This document shows positions 1-5,195 of a DNA stretch of 5,195 nucleotides, piece after piece. Source of the DNA: Oscillospiraceae bacterium (lineage in GTDB: Bacteria > Bacillota > Clostridia > Oscillospirales > Ruminococcaceae). The stretch covers positions 1 to 5,195 of the forward strand of contig JAGALG010000049.1 in NCBI GenBank assembly GCA_017848075.1. Reading direction: 5' to 3'. How positions within the stretch are numbered: the first letter of the stretch is position 1; the number at the start of each line of letters is the position of its first letter. The translations under genes and the position numbers were made by a program. The notes under the pieces were generated by a model. That model was not told the DNA's origin. It saw nothing but the letters and a program-made list of their open reading frames with translations, and made no database searches.

Positions 1-100
1 TAATGGTTTCTGCAAAACCGATCCGTGCGCTTTTGGACACAGACAGCAGTAAAATCACCACTGCGATGGCATCATACAAAACTAAACATAAAAATTCCAT
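1..100 (-). CDS. N-terminus of a CvpA-like membrane protein (partial)
   Basis: The first 33 codons of a gene run off the left edge. The ATG is at 100-98. The visible peptide starts MEFLCLVLYDAIAVV and continues ILLLSVSKSARIGFAETI. This is a hydrophobic first helix (about residues 3-20) with an Asp at position 10, followed by a short basic segment and an R-x-G-F motif. That layout (Asp before the helix core, then a basic loop with G-F) is typical of the start of CvpA-family inner-membrane proteins, which have about four helices and are linked to colicin V production in Escherichia coli and to envelope functions elsewhere. A purine-rich stretch, AGAGAAGAG, lies about 6 nt upstream as a modest ribosome-binding site. 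The gene follows the DUF5711-type gene by 65 nt on the same strand and may be read through from it. The open frame and start are clear; the family is a guess from 33 residues, and any small polytopic protein could look similar. Confidence 0.55.
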   Translation of the reverse strand, partial: MEFLCLVLYDAIAVVILLLSVSKSARIGFAETI

Positions 101-128
101 ACAATTCTCTTCTCTTTACTCAAATAGC

Positions 129-159
129 TCTGCCTGCGGCCATGAAAGCTGCAGGCAGA
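129..159 (-). terminator. Stem-loop between the DUF5711-type gene and the CvpA-like gene; possible weak terminator
   Basis: TCTGCCTGC (129-137) pairs with GCAGGCAGA (151-159). On the minus strand a C·A mismatch is followed by two further pairs (139-140 with 148-149), leaving a 7-nt loop. The stem is GC-rich and begins 7 nt after the stop codon of the upstream gene. What follows on the minus strand is GCTATTTGAG, with no real U-run. It may therefore be a leaky terminator or an mRNA-stabilising hairpin rather than a full stop. The inverted repeat is plain; its role is inferred. Confidence 0.45.
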
Positions 160-165
160 TCAACA

Positions 166-1512
166 TTATAATCCAGGTTCACTCGGAGGAGTGCCGGTAG
201 ATGGAAGGATCACTTCTGTTTCCTCCTCCACATTCTCCGGTTCTTCCGGAAGAATGTCCTCTGTTTGCTCCTCTGTTACTTCGTTCTCCGTTTCGCTGTC
301 CCAATCGTCCTCATCGTCAGTCTGGGATTGCTCCGGAACTACATGACTATCATTCTGGCGTTCTTCCGCTGCCACCTGTTCCATGCGCACGATCTCCTCA
401 TTGGTAATGGCAAAAACGCCTTTTCCAATAGGCTGCAGATCGTAAATGTATTCCGATGGTTCCGCTACCAGATGCTCGCCACTGAGCAGATCGATCTGGT
501 AGTAATTACTGCCTGCCAAAATATAAGCGTTGGAGCTATCCGCTTTCAGTGTATGGATATTTCCCTTGATCTCAGAACTGCTCTGACGGTTCATTTGGCT
601 GTTCAGTGCTACCACCTCATAACCGCCCTCCTGACGATAATCGCCCAGAAGCAACACCGTCGCCTGCGGAGTATTGTAGAAGGCTGCCAGCGGCTGAGAT
701 TTATAGTCGTATTCGCCCATCAGTTTGCCTTTATCCGAAATCAGGAAAGCACCCTGATCCGTAACACCACGGATCTCATTCTCCCCTGCAAAGACCATGG
801 AACAAATCAGTGCATTGTCAAAATCACGGGTATCCACCAACTCACCGTTGCTGTACAGCAGCAGCTGCGATTTGATCGCACCATCCTCTGTAAACAGACC
901 ACAGACAGCCAGCTTGCTGCCGTTTGGAGACAAAGCCACGCAGGATACAATTTTATCCGAGTAGTTCCATGTGTACTGCGGGCTGTTATTTTTATCATAA
1001 ACGGTAACCTGAGAGAGGTAATCCTCACTGCGGGTCGCAAGAGCAAAGGCCCCTTTGGTGGAAACCGCTCCTGTATAGATCACAAAGTTTGTATCGCTGT
1101 CCACCAGAGGAACATTCTTCTGGTAGAGAGCATAGGATTTTGCGCCCTGGTCAAAGAGCAGCAGCATGTTATCCTGCAGCGCAACCTGAGGATCCGCCAT
1201 CTGATGTTTCGCCTGGAAGGCTTCTCCACCCCGGGAGTTGTACATAGACAGCTCCGTATCGTTGACAATGCAAAGCAGCCCGTCCAAATCATGCATACTT
1301 TTGGATTTTCCGCCGGGAGCCTCGATCGGATAGCCGCTTCCGGACTGGAACAGCTCCAAAAAGGAGTCAACACCGTATTCACTGCGGCTACCATAAAGCA
1401 ACGACAGAACAAAGGTCAGCAGCAAAATCACCAGAATCAGCACCAAGCCCTTTCTGGCGCGTTTTTTCTGGCGTCTTTGACGCACTTCACTGAGATTGGT
1501 AATTTCGGCCAT
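166..1512 (-). CDS. DUF5711-type single-pass membrane protein with repetitive beta-rich ectodomain and acidic tail
   Basis: The 448-residue product has four visible parts. Residues 9-21 are a strongly basic cytoplasmic stretch (RQRRQKKRARK). Residues 22-41 are one hydrophobic helix with no evident signal-peptidase site, so a type II anchor with the rest outside is predicted. Residues of about 60-379 form a domain of alternating short hydrophobic strands and turns, with recurring 'value, label, G/N-turn' units such as VALSPNGSKLAVCG, AFALATRSEDY and AYILAGSNYYQIDL; this resembles a beta-propeller. From about 380 to the end is a low-complexity tail very rich in Glu and Asp, with Pro. The overall plan matches the uncharacterised Clostridia family DUF5711 as I remember it; no biochemical function is known to me. 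The ATG at 1512 has GGAGG 7 nt upstream, directly after the truA stop codon 12 nt away, so it is co-transcribed with truA. LPSTG at 436-440 is not followed by a membrane segment. The coding call is near certain; the family name is a moderate-confidence match. Confidence 0.8.
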   Translation of the reverse strand: MAEITNLSEVRQRRQKKRARKGLVLILVILLLTFVLSLLYGSRSEYGVDSFLELFQSGSGYPIEAPGGKSKSMHDLDGLLCIVNDTELSMYNSRGGEAFQAKHQMADPQVALQDNMLLLFDQGAKSYALYQKNVPLVDSDTNFVIYTGAVSTKGAFALATRSEDYLSQVTVYDKNNSPQYTWNYSDKIVSCVALSPNGSKLAVCGLFTEDGAIKSQLLLYSNGELVDTRDFDNALICSMVFAGENEIRGVTDQGAFLISDKGKLMGEYDYKSQPLAAFYNTPQATVLLLGDYRQEGGYEVVALNSQMNRQSSSEIKGNIHTLKADSSNAYILAGSNYYQIDLLSGEHLVAEPSEYIYDLQPIGKGVFAITNEEIVRMEQVAAEERQNDSHVVPEQSQTDDEDDWDSETENEVTEEQTEDILPEEPENVEEETEVILPSTGTPPSEPGL

Positions 1513-1524
1513 GCCTTTGCCTCC

Positions 1525-2289
1525 TTACATGATCGACTGACTCAGATCCTTAGGATCGTAAAACACTTTGGTCAGATATAGGCCCCACGCCGGTGCGGTA
1601 GCTCCGGCTCTGGAGCGGTTTTTGCTTTCAATAATAGCTGGAATAGAACCCTCCGGTATACTGCCGGCGGCAATGCCCAGCAAAGTTCCCACCATGATCC
1701 GCACCATATTGTAGAGGAAACCGTCCCCCTCCACATAGAAGGTCACCTGTTCCCCATTGCGGATGACGCCGCAATCATAAATGGTACGCACCATATCTTT
1801 GACCGAGGTTTTGGCCGCACAGAATGCGGAAAAATCATGGGTTCCGATAAAATCTTTAGCCTCTCGGTCCAGTTTTTCCACATCCAATGGGTAACTGTGT
1901 TCAAGAACAGATTTAAAATGGAAGGCATCCTTATAGGAAGCATTGTGAATCCGGTATTCATAGCGCTTACCCTTACTGTTGTAGCGGGCATGAAAATCCA
2001 GCGGCACCTCAATGCAGCGTTTGACTGCCACATCAGGCGGCAGCTTTACATTCAGAGCCTTCACCAGATTCTCACAAGGAATACGACATTCCGTCTTTAC
2101 GCTGACGCAGAATTCCTCTGCGTGAACACCACTGTCTGTTCGGGAACAGCCTTTGATATCGTCGCGGGCCCCCATAACGCTTTCCATTGCGTCCTGCAGA
2201 ACCTGCGCCACTGTAACGGCATTGTCCTGCACCTGAAAACCGTGATAACGGGTGCCAAGATAGGAGATCGTCAGCAGTAAATTTCGCAT
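1525..2289 (-). CDS. truA: tRNA pseudouridine(38-40) synthase TruA
   Basis: The 254-residue protein is of normal length for the family. TruA converts uridines 38, 39 and 40 in the anticodon arm of many tRNAs to pseudouridine in the cytoplasm. The catalytic motif is GCSRTDSGVHA at 47-57, with the nucleophilic Asp at 52 and the conserved Arg at 50. Other family hallmarks are the start YLGTRYHGFQVQ (10-21), FHARYNSKGKRYEYR (99-113), HDFSAFCA (151-158), GDGFLYNMVR (188-197) and the C-terminal AGATAPAWGLYL. No key residue is missing. The ATG follows the ecfT stop by 9 nt. GGTGATC, matching the 16S rRNA tail, lies 2 nt before the ATG and directly abuts the ecfT stop, which suggests coupled translation. 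Position behind the ecfA-ecfA-ecfT module is a common arrangement in Bacillota and reflects shared transcription more than shared function. Confidence 0.98.
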   Translation of the reverse strand: MRNLLLTISYLGTRYHGFQVQDNAVTVAQVLQDAMESVMGARDDIKGCSRTDSGVHAEEFCVSVKTECRIPCENLVKALNVKLPPDVAVKRCIEVPLDFHARYNSKGKRYEYRIHNASYKDAFHFKSVLEHSYPLDVEKLDREAKDFIGTHDFSAFCAAKTSVKDMVRTIYDCGVIRNGEQVTFYVEGDGFLYNMVRIMVGTLLGIAAGSIPEGSIPAIIESKNRSRAGATAPAWGLYLTKVFYDPKDLSQSIM

Positions 2290-2298
2290 GGGATCACC

Positions 2299-3093
2299 TT
2301 AAACATTCAGCAGGAGAACTACAACAATAGCACCTGCCATAACGGTCAGCGCAATCCAGTCCCGATGACTGTATTGCAGCTGCTTCATACGAGTACGGCC
2401 ATCGCCGCCGCGGTAGCAGCGACATTCCATCGCCATGGCCAATTCGTCAGCACGACGGAAGGAGCTGACAAACAGCGGGATCAGGATCGGAACCAGAGCC
2501 TTCGCTCTCTGCATCAGACCTCCGCTTTCCATATCCGCACCGCGGGCCTTCTGAGCATTGATGATTTTATCGGTCTCCTCAATGAGGGTCGGGATAAAGC
2601 GCAGAGCAATGGTCATCATCATGGACAGCTCGTGAACCGGCACCTTCAGCTTTTTCAGGGGATTGAGCAGACGCTCGATGGCGTCTGTCAATTCAATCGG
2701 TGAAGTGGTGTAGGTCAGCAGGGAGCTGCCTGCGATCAGGCAAAGAATACGGAAAGACATAAGAATGGCCAAATTGATACCTTCACGGGTGATCTCAATG
2801 AAGAAGAACTTCAAAAGAACCTCACCGGACACAAAGAAGATGTTCAGTACAGAGGTAAAGATCACCACCGGGATCACCGGCTTCAAGCTTTTGGTCACCA
2901 TATTCATTGGGACGCCGGACAACTGATACATCAGAATCAGCAGCAGGATTCCGGCGCAGATTCCCATGAGGTTTCCGGCCAAAAACAGCATCACAATATA
3001 CAGCAAGGTGGAAATGATCTTCATGCGGGGGTCCATCTTATGGATAAAGGATTGGCCGGGGAAATACTGGCCAATGGTAATATCTTTAAGCAC
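2299..3093 (-). CDS. ecfT: ECF transporter transmembrane coupling protein EcfT
   Basis: The 264-residue integral membrane protein is the scaffold joining the two ATPases to interchangeable substrate-binding S components. Hydrophobic segments lie at about 28-55, 70-90, 106-128 and 246-264. A long amphipathic region between them (about 135-225) should form the coupling helices. The family start is recognisable in FIHKMDPRMKI (16-26), as is LRFIPTLIEET (164-174). The first coupling motif is canonical, ARG at 183-185. The second, usually Ala-Arg-Gly, reads Cys-Arg-Cys at 224-226 within AMECRCYRGGDGRTRM; the central Arg, which contacts the ATPase, is kept. The start codon is GTG (3093-3091), overlapping the end of ecfA2 by 8 nt. 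A doubled Shine-Dalgarno stretch lies 7 nt upstream, and no ATG close by fits better. Expression is therefore coupled to ecfA2. Confidence 0.97.
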   Translation of the reverse strand: MLKDITIGQYFPGQSFIHKMDPRMKIISTLLYIVMLFLAGNLMGICAGILLLILMYQLSGVPMNMVTKSLKPVIPVVIFTSVLNIFFVSGEVLLKFFFIEITREGINLAILMSFRILCLIAGSSLLTYTTSPIELTDAIERLLNPLKKLKVPVHELSMMMTIALRFIPTLIEETDKIINAQKARGADMESGGLMQRAKALVPILIPLFVSSFRRADELAMAMECRCYRGGDGRTRMKQLQYSHRDWIALTVMAGAIVVVLLLNV

Positions 3094-3967
3094 TGATATT
3101 TCCTCCTTCCTCCAGCAGTCGGATCAGCTCCGCTTTGGCTGCTTCAATGGTATAAACATCCGGGTTGACATCGTATCCCCGCTTTTTCAGCTCTGCAAAA
3201 ATCTGGGTGATCTGCGGCACAGCCAGGCCGATCTCAGAGATTTCCTTTGCATGAGCAAACACAGCCTCCACCGTATCATAGAGGAATACTTTGGAACGGT
3301 TCATAACCAGTACCTTTTGGGCGAATTTTGCCACATCCTCCATACTATGGGACACGATCAGAACGGTATTTTTTTCTTCCTGATGGTACTCCTTGATCTG
3401 TCCAAGAATACGGTCACGACCCTTCGGATCCAAGCCGGCAGTCGGCTCGTCCAAAATCAATACCTTTGGCTTCATTGCCAGTACGCCGGCAATGGCAACA
3501 CGACGCTTCTGTCCGCCGGACAGCTCAAAGGGAGACTTCATCAGCTGTTCTTCGCTCAGATTAACAAAGGCCGCTGCTTCCCGAACCCGTTTATCAATCT
3601 CATCGTCGGGCAGTCCCATATTTTTAGGGCCGAAGGCAATATCCTTATAACAGGTTTCCTCAAACAGCTGATACTCCGGATACTGGAACACCAGTCCCAC
3701 CTTAAAGCGGATATCCCGTAGCTTGTTTTTATCAGCCCACATATCTTCTCCGTCAATATAAATTTTGCCGGAGGTAGGCTGCAGCAGACCGTTGAAATGC
3801 TGGATCAGTGTACTTTTACCGGAACCGGTATGTCCGATCACACCGACCATCTGGCCTTCTTCGATCTCAATGTTGATATTTTCAATAGCCGTCTTAACGA
3901 AAGGTGTCCCTTCCGAGTAGACATGGCTCAGATTTTCTGTTTTGATAACAGCCATTTTCTTGACCAT
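3086..3967 (-). CDS. ecfA2: ECF transporter ATPase EcfA2 (CbiO family)
   Basis: This is the second ATPase (293 residues) of the ECF energizing module. It pairs with EcfA1 to hydrolyse ATP and move EcfT and the bound S component. The visible ABC motifs are all intact: Walker A GHTGSGKST (45-53), Q-loop Gln95 in VFQYPEYQLFEET, signature LSGGQ (149-153), Walker B VLILDE (169-174) with catalytic Glu174, D-loop GLDP (178-181) and switch His207. The sequences YSEGTPF (17-23), STLIQHFNGLLQP and FQYPEYQLFEET are the marks that separate EcfA2 from EcfA1. The C-terminal region of about 70 residues is the usual dimerisation domain. Two in-frame ATGs exist. The first (3967) has GGAAG 6 nt away but GAAAGGA touching it; the second (3955, residue 5) places that same GAAAGGA 12 nt upstream and gives the more usual N-terminus MAVIKTENLSHVY. 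The gap to ecfA1 is 15 nt. Confidence 0.97.
   Translation of the reverse strand: MVKKMAVIKTENLSHVYSEGTPFVKTAIENINIEIEEGQMVGVIGHTGSGKSTLIQHFNGLLQPTSGKIYIDGEDMWADKNKLRDIRFKVGLVFQYPEYQLFEETCYKDIAFGPKNMGLPDDEIDKRVREAAAFVNLSEEQLMKSPFELSGGQKRRVAIAGVLAMKPKVLILDEPTAGLDPKGRDRILGQIKEYHQEEKNTVLIVSHSMEDVAKFAQKVLVMNRSKVFLYDTVEAVFAHAKEISEIGLAVPQITQIFAELKKRGYDVNPDVYTIEAAKAELIRLLEEGGNISA
3101..3113 (-). promoter_or_regulatory. Doubled Shine-Dalgarno site for ecfT inside the end of ecfA2
   Basis: On the minus strand the sequence GGAGGAAGGAGGA contains two GGAGG cores. The proximal GGAGG is 8 nt before the GTG start at 3093 and the distal one 15 nt before it. The stretch also encodes the Glu-Glu-Gly-Gly near the ecfA2 C-terminus. 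Its strength and spacing are what support the GTG as the true ecfT start. Confidence 0.75.
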
Positions 3968-3982
3968 TCCTTTCTTCCGGGA

Positions 3983-4876
3983 TTATTTTTTCTGGCTCAA
4001 TTTGGCCGCTTTGCGTTTGGCGGCATAGGTGCGCTCGATCAGCTTTTGCAGCTCATCAGCACATTCTTTGATGGACAGCACTTCTGTTGGCATAGGATAG
4101 CCGGCCTTGTTGATTTCGTAGCAGATCTCGGTAGCCTGCGGCACATCCAGTCCCACGCTTTTCAGCATTTTTACATGGGAAAATACATCCTTTGGATTGG
4201 AGTCCAGCAGCACATTGCCGGAATCCATAACCACCACTCGGTCGCACTGAGCAGCCTCATCCATATAGTGGGTAATGAGAACGATTGTGATGCCATGATT
4301 GCGGTTCAGATCCAAAATGGTTTTCATAACTTCCCGTCTTCCGGCCGGATCCAGCATAGCAGTTGGCTCGTCCAAAACAATGCAACGGGGACGCATCGCA
4401 ATGATGCCTGCAATGGCAACACGCTGTTTCTGTCCGCCGGACAGGCGGTGCGGCGCATGAGCCTTGTATTCGCTGATACCGACCCGCTCCAAAGCATCAT
4501 CCACCCGACGGCGAATCTCTGCCGGTTCCACGCCAATGTTTTCCAATCCAAAGGCCACATCTTCTTCCACAACAGTGGCAACAATCTGGTTATCCGGATT
4601 CTGGAATACCATGCCCACATCCTGACGGATCTCGTAGAGCTTGTTGTTGTCCCGGGTGTCCATACCGTTGACCAGAAGCTGGCCTTCGTCCGGCTGCAAA
4701 ATCGCATTAAAATGCTTGGCAAGGGTGCTTTTTCCGGAACCGTTATGGCCCAGAATTGCAACCATTTCTCCCTCTTTGATCTTCAGATCCAACTCCTCGA
4801 ACACACGGATCGGGTTGGGATCATCCTCCATAGCGTAACTGAAGCTAATGCCTCTGGCTTCGATAAAATCACTCAT
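3983..4876 (-). CDS. ecfA1: ECF transporter ATPase EcfA1 (CbiO family)
   Basis: This is the first ATPase (297 residues) of the ECF module, a cytoplasmic partner of EcfA2 and EcfT. All ABC motifs are present: Walker A GHNGSGKST (43-51), Q-loop Gln92 in MVFQNPDNQIVAT, signature LSGGQ (145-149), Walker B CIVLDE (165-170) with catalytic Glu170, D-loop MLDP (174-177) and switch His203. FQNPDNQIVATVVEEDVAFGLENIG (split here by family use: FQNPDNQ then VEEDVAFG) is the EcfA1 hallmark and distinguishes it from the EcfA2 next door. Residues from about 220 on form the CbiO-type C-terminal domain, ending in a short Lys-rich tail (AAKRKAAKLSQKK). The ATG at 4876 is the natural start, with AAAGGTGG ending 12 nt upstream. 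It is the first gene of the operon, 85 nt after a terminator hairpin. No S component gene is adjacent, which fits a shared (group II) module serving several vitamins or metals; the substrates cannot be read from this window. Confidence 0.97.
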   Translation of the reverse strand: MSDFIEARGISFSYAMEDDPNPIRVFEELDLKIKEGEMVAILGHNGSGKSTLAKHFNAILQPDEGQLLVNGMDTRDNNKLYEIRQDVGMVFQNPDNQIVATVVEEDVAFGLENIGVEPAEIRRRVDDALERVGISEYKAHAPHRLSGGQKQRVAIAGIIAMRPRCIVLDEPTAMLDPAGRREVMKTILDLNRNHGITIVLITHYMDEAAQCDRVVVMDSGNVLLDSNPKDVFSHVKMLKSVGLDVPQATEICYEINKAGYPMPTEVLSIKECADELQKLIERTYAAKRKAAKLSQKK

Positions 4877-4888
4877 GGTTTGAAAAAA

Positions 4889-4896
4889 CCACCTTT
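4889..4896 (-). promoter_or_regulatory. Ribosome-binding site of ecfA1, next to a small hairpin
   Basis: On the minus strand AAAGGTGG lies 12 nt before the ATG, rather long spacing. Between it and the ATG, GGTTT (4890-4886) can pair with AAACC (4881-4877) around a 4-nt loop. The stem uses the last two G residues of the site, so it could either mask part of the site or shorten its effective distance to the ATG. Confidence 0.55.
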
Positions 4897-4908
4897 CTTA
4901 CGATGCTG

Positions 4909-4936
4909 ATTATGGGTACTCTTGCTTGTCTCCAAA
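4909..4936 (-). promoter_or_regulatory. Possible sigma-A-type promoter for the ecf operon
   Basis: On the minus strand CATAAT (4914-4909) matches the -10 consensus at five of six positions. A weak -35 candidate, TTTGGA (4936-4931), sits 16 nt upstream. Transcription would begin near 4902, giving a leader of about 25 nt before the ecfA1 start. The position, between the upstream terminator hairpin and the first operon gene, supports it; the poor -35 does not. Confidence 0.35.
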
Positions 4937-4961
4937 CATTCAGAAACAGGCAACAATATCC

Positions 4962-4991
4962 ATTGAAAAGGCTCCTGAGAGCCTTTTCAAT
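4962..4991 (-). terminator. Intrinsic terminator hairpin, probably bidirectional
   Basis: ATTGAAAAGGCTC (4962-4974) and GAGCCTTTTCAAT (4979-4991) form a perfect 13-bp stem with a 4-nt loop. The core GGCTC/GAGCC is flanked by AAAA on one side and TTTT on the other, the classic layout of an intrinsic terminator that can work from either strand. It lies 66 nt after the stop of the reading frame at the right edge and 85 nt before ecfA1, so it most likely ends the upstream transcript and isolates the ecf operon. The U-run is short and within the stem arm. Confidence 0.75.
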
Positions 4992-5057
4992 ATGATACAG
5001 TATACAGAAAATCATTCTGAAATAAAATAGACAGATTTTGAATTTTGCTTTTCTTCC

Positions 5058-5195
5058 CTATTCCTCCCACATAGCGGTAGAGCCGCAAGGAAGAACAAAG
5101 CCTGTTTTTCGAACCGGCAGACCGATCTCGGAGGAGGACAGCTTGCCTTTGTATTTTTTACCTACTGTTACACCGATGATGTACTCCATAACAGA
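5058..5195 (-). CDS. Unrecognised reading frame at the right edge: C-terminus of a larger protein or a 43-residue small protein
   Basis: A minus-strand frame enters from the right edge and stops at TAG (5060-5058). It contains an ATG at 5189-5187, so it could be the end of a larger protein, or a 43-residue protein starting MEYIIGVTVGKKYKGKL and ending VLPCGSTAMWEE. Features are a basic segment (KKYKGK, residues 11-16), one Cys (residue 35) and an acidic end. No signal peptide or membrane helix is seen. Only 6 nt upstream of the ATG are visible and they hold no ribosome-binding site, so the choice cannot be made here. The 3' terminator hairpin supports a real gene ending here. I do not recognise the family. 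It is not the L17 ribosomal protein gene that often precedes ecfA1 in Bacillota. Confidence 0.55.
   Translation of the reverse strand, partial: SVMEYIIGVTVGKKYKGKLSSSEIGLPVRKTGFVLPCGSTAMWEE

Noticed and set aside
193..207. LPSTG (residues 436-440) near the end of the DUF5711-type protein as a sortase anchor signal
   Set aside because: A sortase signal needs a hydrophobic segment and a basic tail after the motif. Only eight residues, TPPSEPGL, follow, and the protein already has an N-terminal membrane anchor.
265..1581. 438-codon open frame on the plus strand opposite the DUF5711-type gene
   Set aside because: It is antisense to a well-supported gene with a ribosome-binding site and operon context. 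Its translation has irregular composition and no recognisable domain. It is a shadow frame.
2966..3721. 251-codon open frame on the plus strand across ecfT and ecfA2
   Set aside because: It is antisense to two overlapping conserved genes and shows no family motif or good ribosome-binding site.
3797..4909. 370-codon open frame on the plus strand opposite ecfA1 and the start of ecfA2
   Set aside because: It lies antisense to intact ABC ATPase motifs. Long open antisense frames are common opposite such genes, and the peptide resembles no family.
5005..5019. Short inverted repeat CAGAA / TTCTG with a 5-nt loop in the AT-rich gap
   Set aside because: Five base pairs in AT-rich DNA are expected by chance, and there is a far better hairpin at 4962-4991.
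4877..5057. Possible riboswitch leader before ecfA1
   Set aside because: The likely leader downstream of the terminator is too short (about 25-85 nt) and shows no conserved riboswitch core. Shared ECF modules are usually not riboswitch-controlled; their S genes are.
1..5195. Defence system, mobile element or CRISPR array
   Set aside because: There are no transposase, integrase, nuclease or spaced direct repeats. Gene spacing and content are those of a conserved housekeeping operon.

Overview
The window holds a compact run of genes all read from the minus strand. It suggests an anaerobic member of the Bacillota, class Clostridia, probably the Oscillospiraceae/Ruminococcaceae side. The evidence is the ecfA1-ecfA2-ecfT-truA gene order, strong GGAGG-type Shine-Dalgarno sites, roughly balanced base composition, and a DUF5711-type membrane protein followed by a CvpA-like start. 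The assignment to class is fairly safe; family and genus are inference.

Layout from right to left, in the direction of transcription. (1) 5195-5058: the end of an unrecognised gene, or a 43-residue small protein. (2) 4991-4962: a perfect 13-bp hairpin that looks like its terminator. (3) A possible promoter near 4936-4909 and a ribosome-binding site for ecfA1. (4) ecfA1 (4876-3983), ecfA2 (3967-3086) and ecfT (3093-2299), the complete shared energizing module of an energy-coupling factor (ECF) vitamin/metal transporter. (5) truA (2289-1525), tRNA pseudouridine synthase. (6) 1512-166: a single-pass membrane protein with a repetitive beta-rich ectodomain and a very acidic C-terminal tail, best matched to DUF5711. 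(7) A hairpin at 159-129. (8) From 100 to the left edge, the first 33 codons of a hydrophobic protein resembling CvpA.

Gaps between genes 4-6 are 15, -8, 9 and 12 nt, so ecfA1 to the DUF5711-type gene is almost certainly one operon with translational coupling. The two ATPases and the T protein form the module that drives several separately encoded substrate-binding S components. No S component lies here, as expected of a group II ECF system. truA is a housekeeping partner commonly found behind this module in Bacillota.

I found no mobile element, CRISPR array, tRNA, rRNA or riboswitch. The region is mainly conserved housekeeping. The least explained parts are the DUF5711-type protein and the unassigned reading frame at the right edge.
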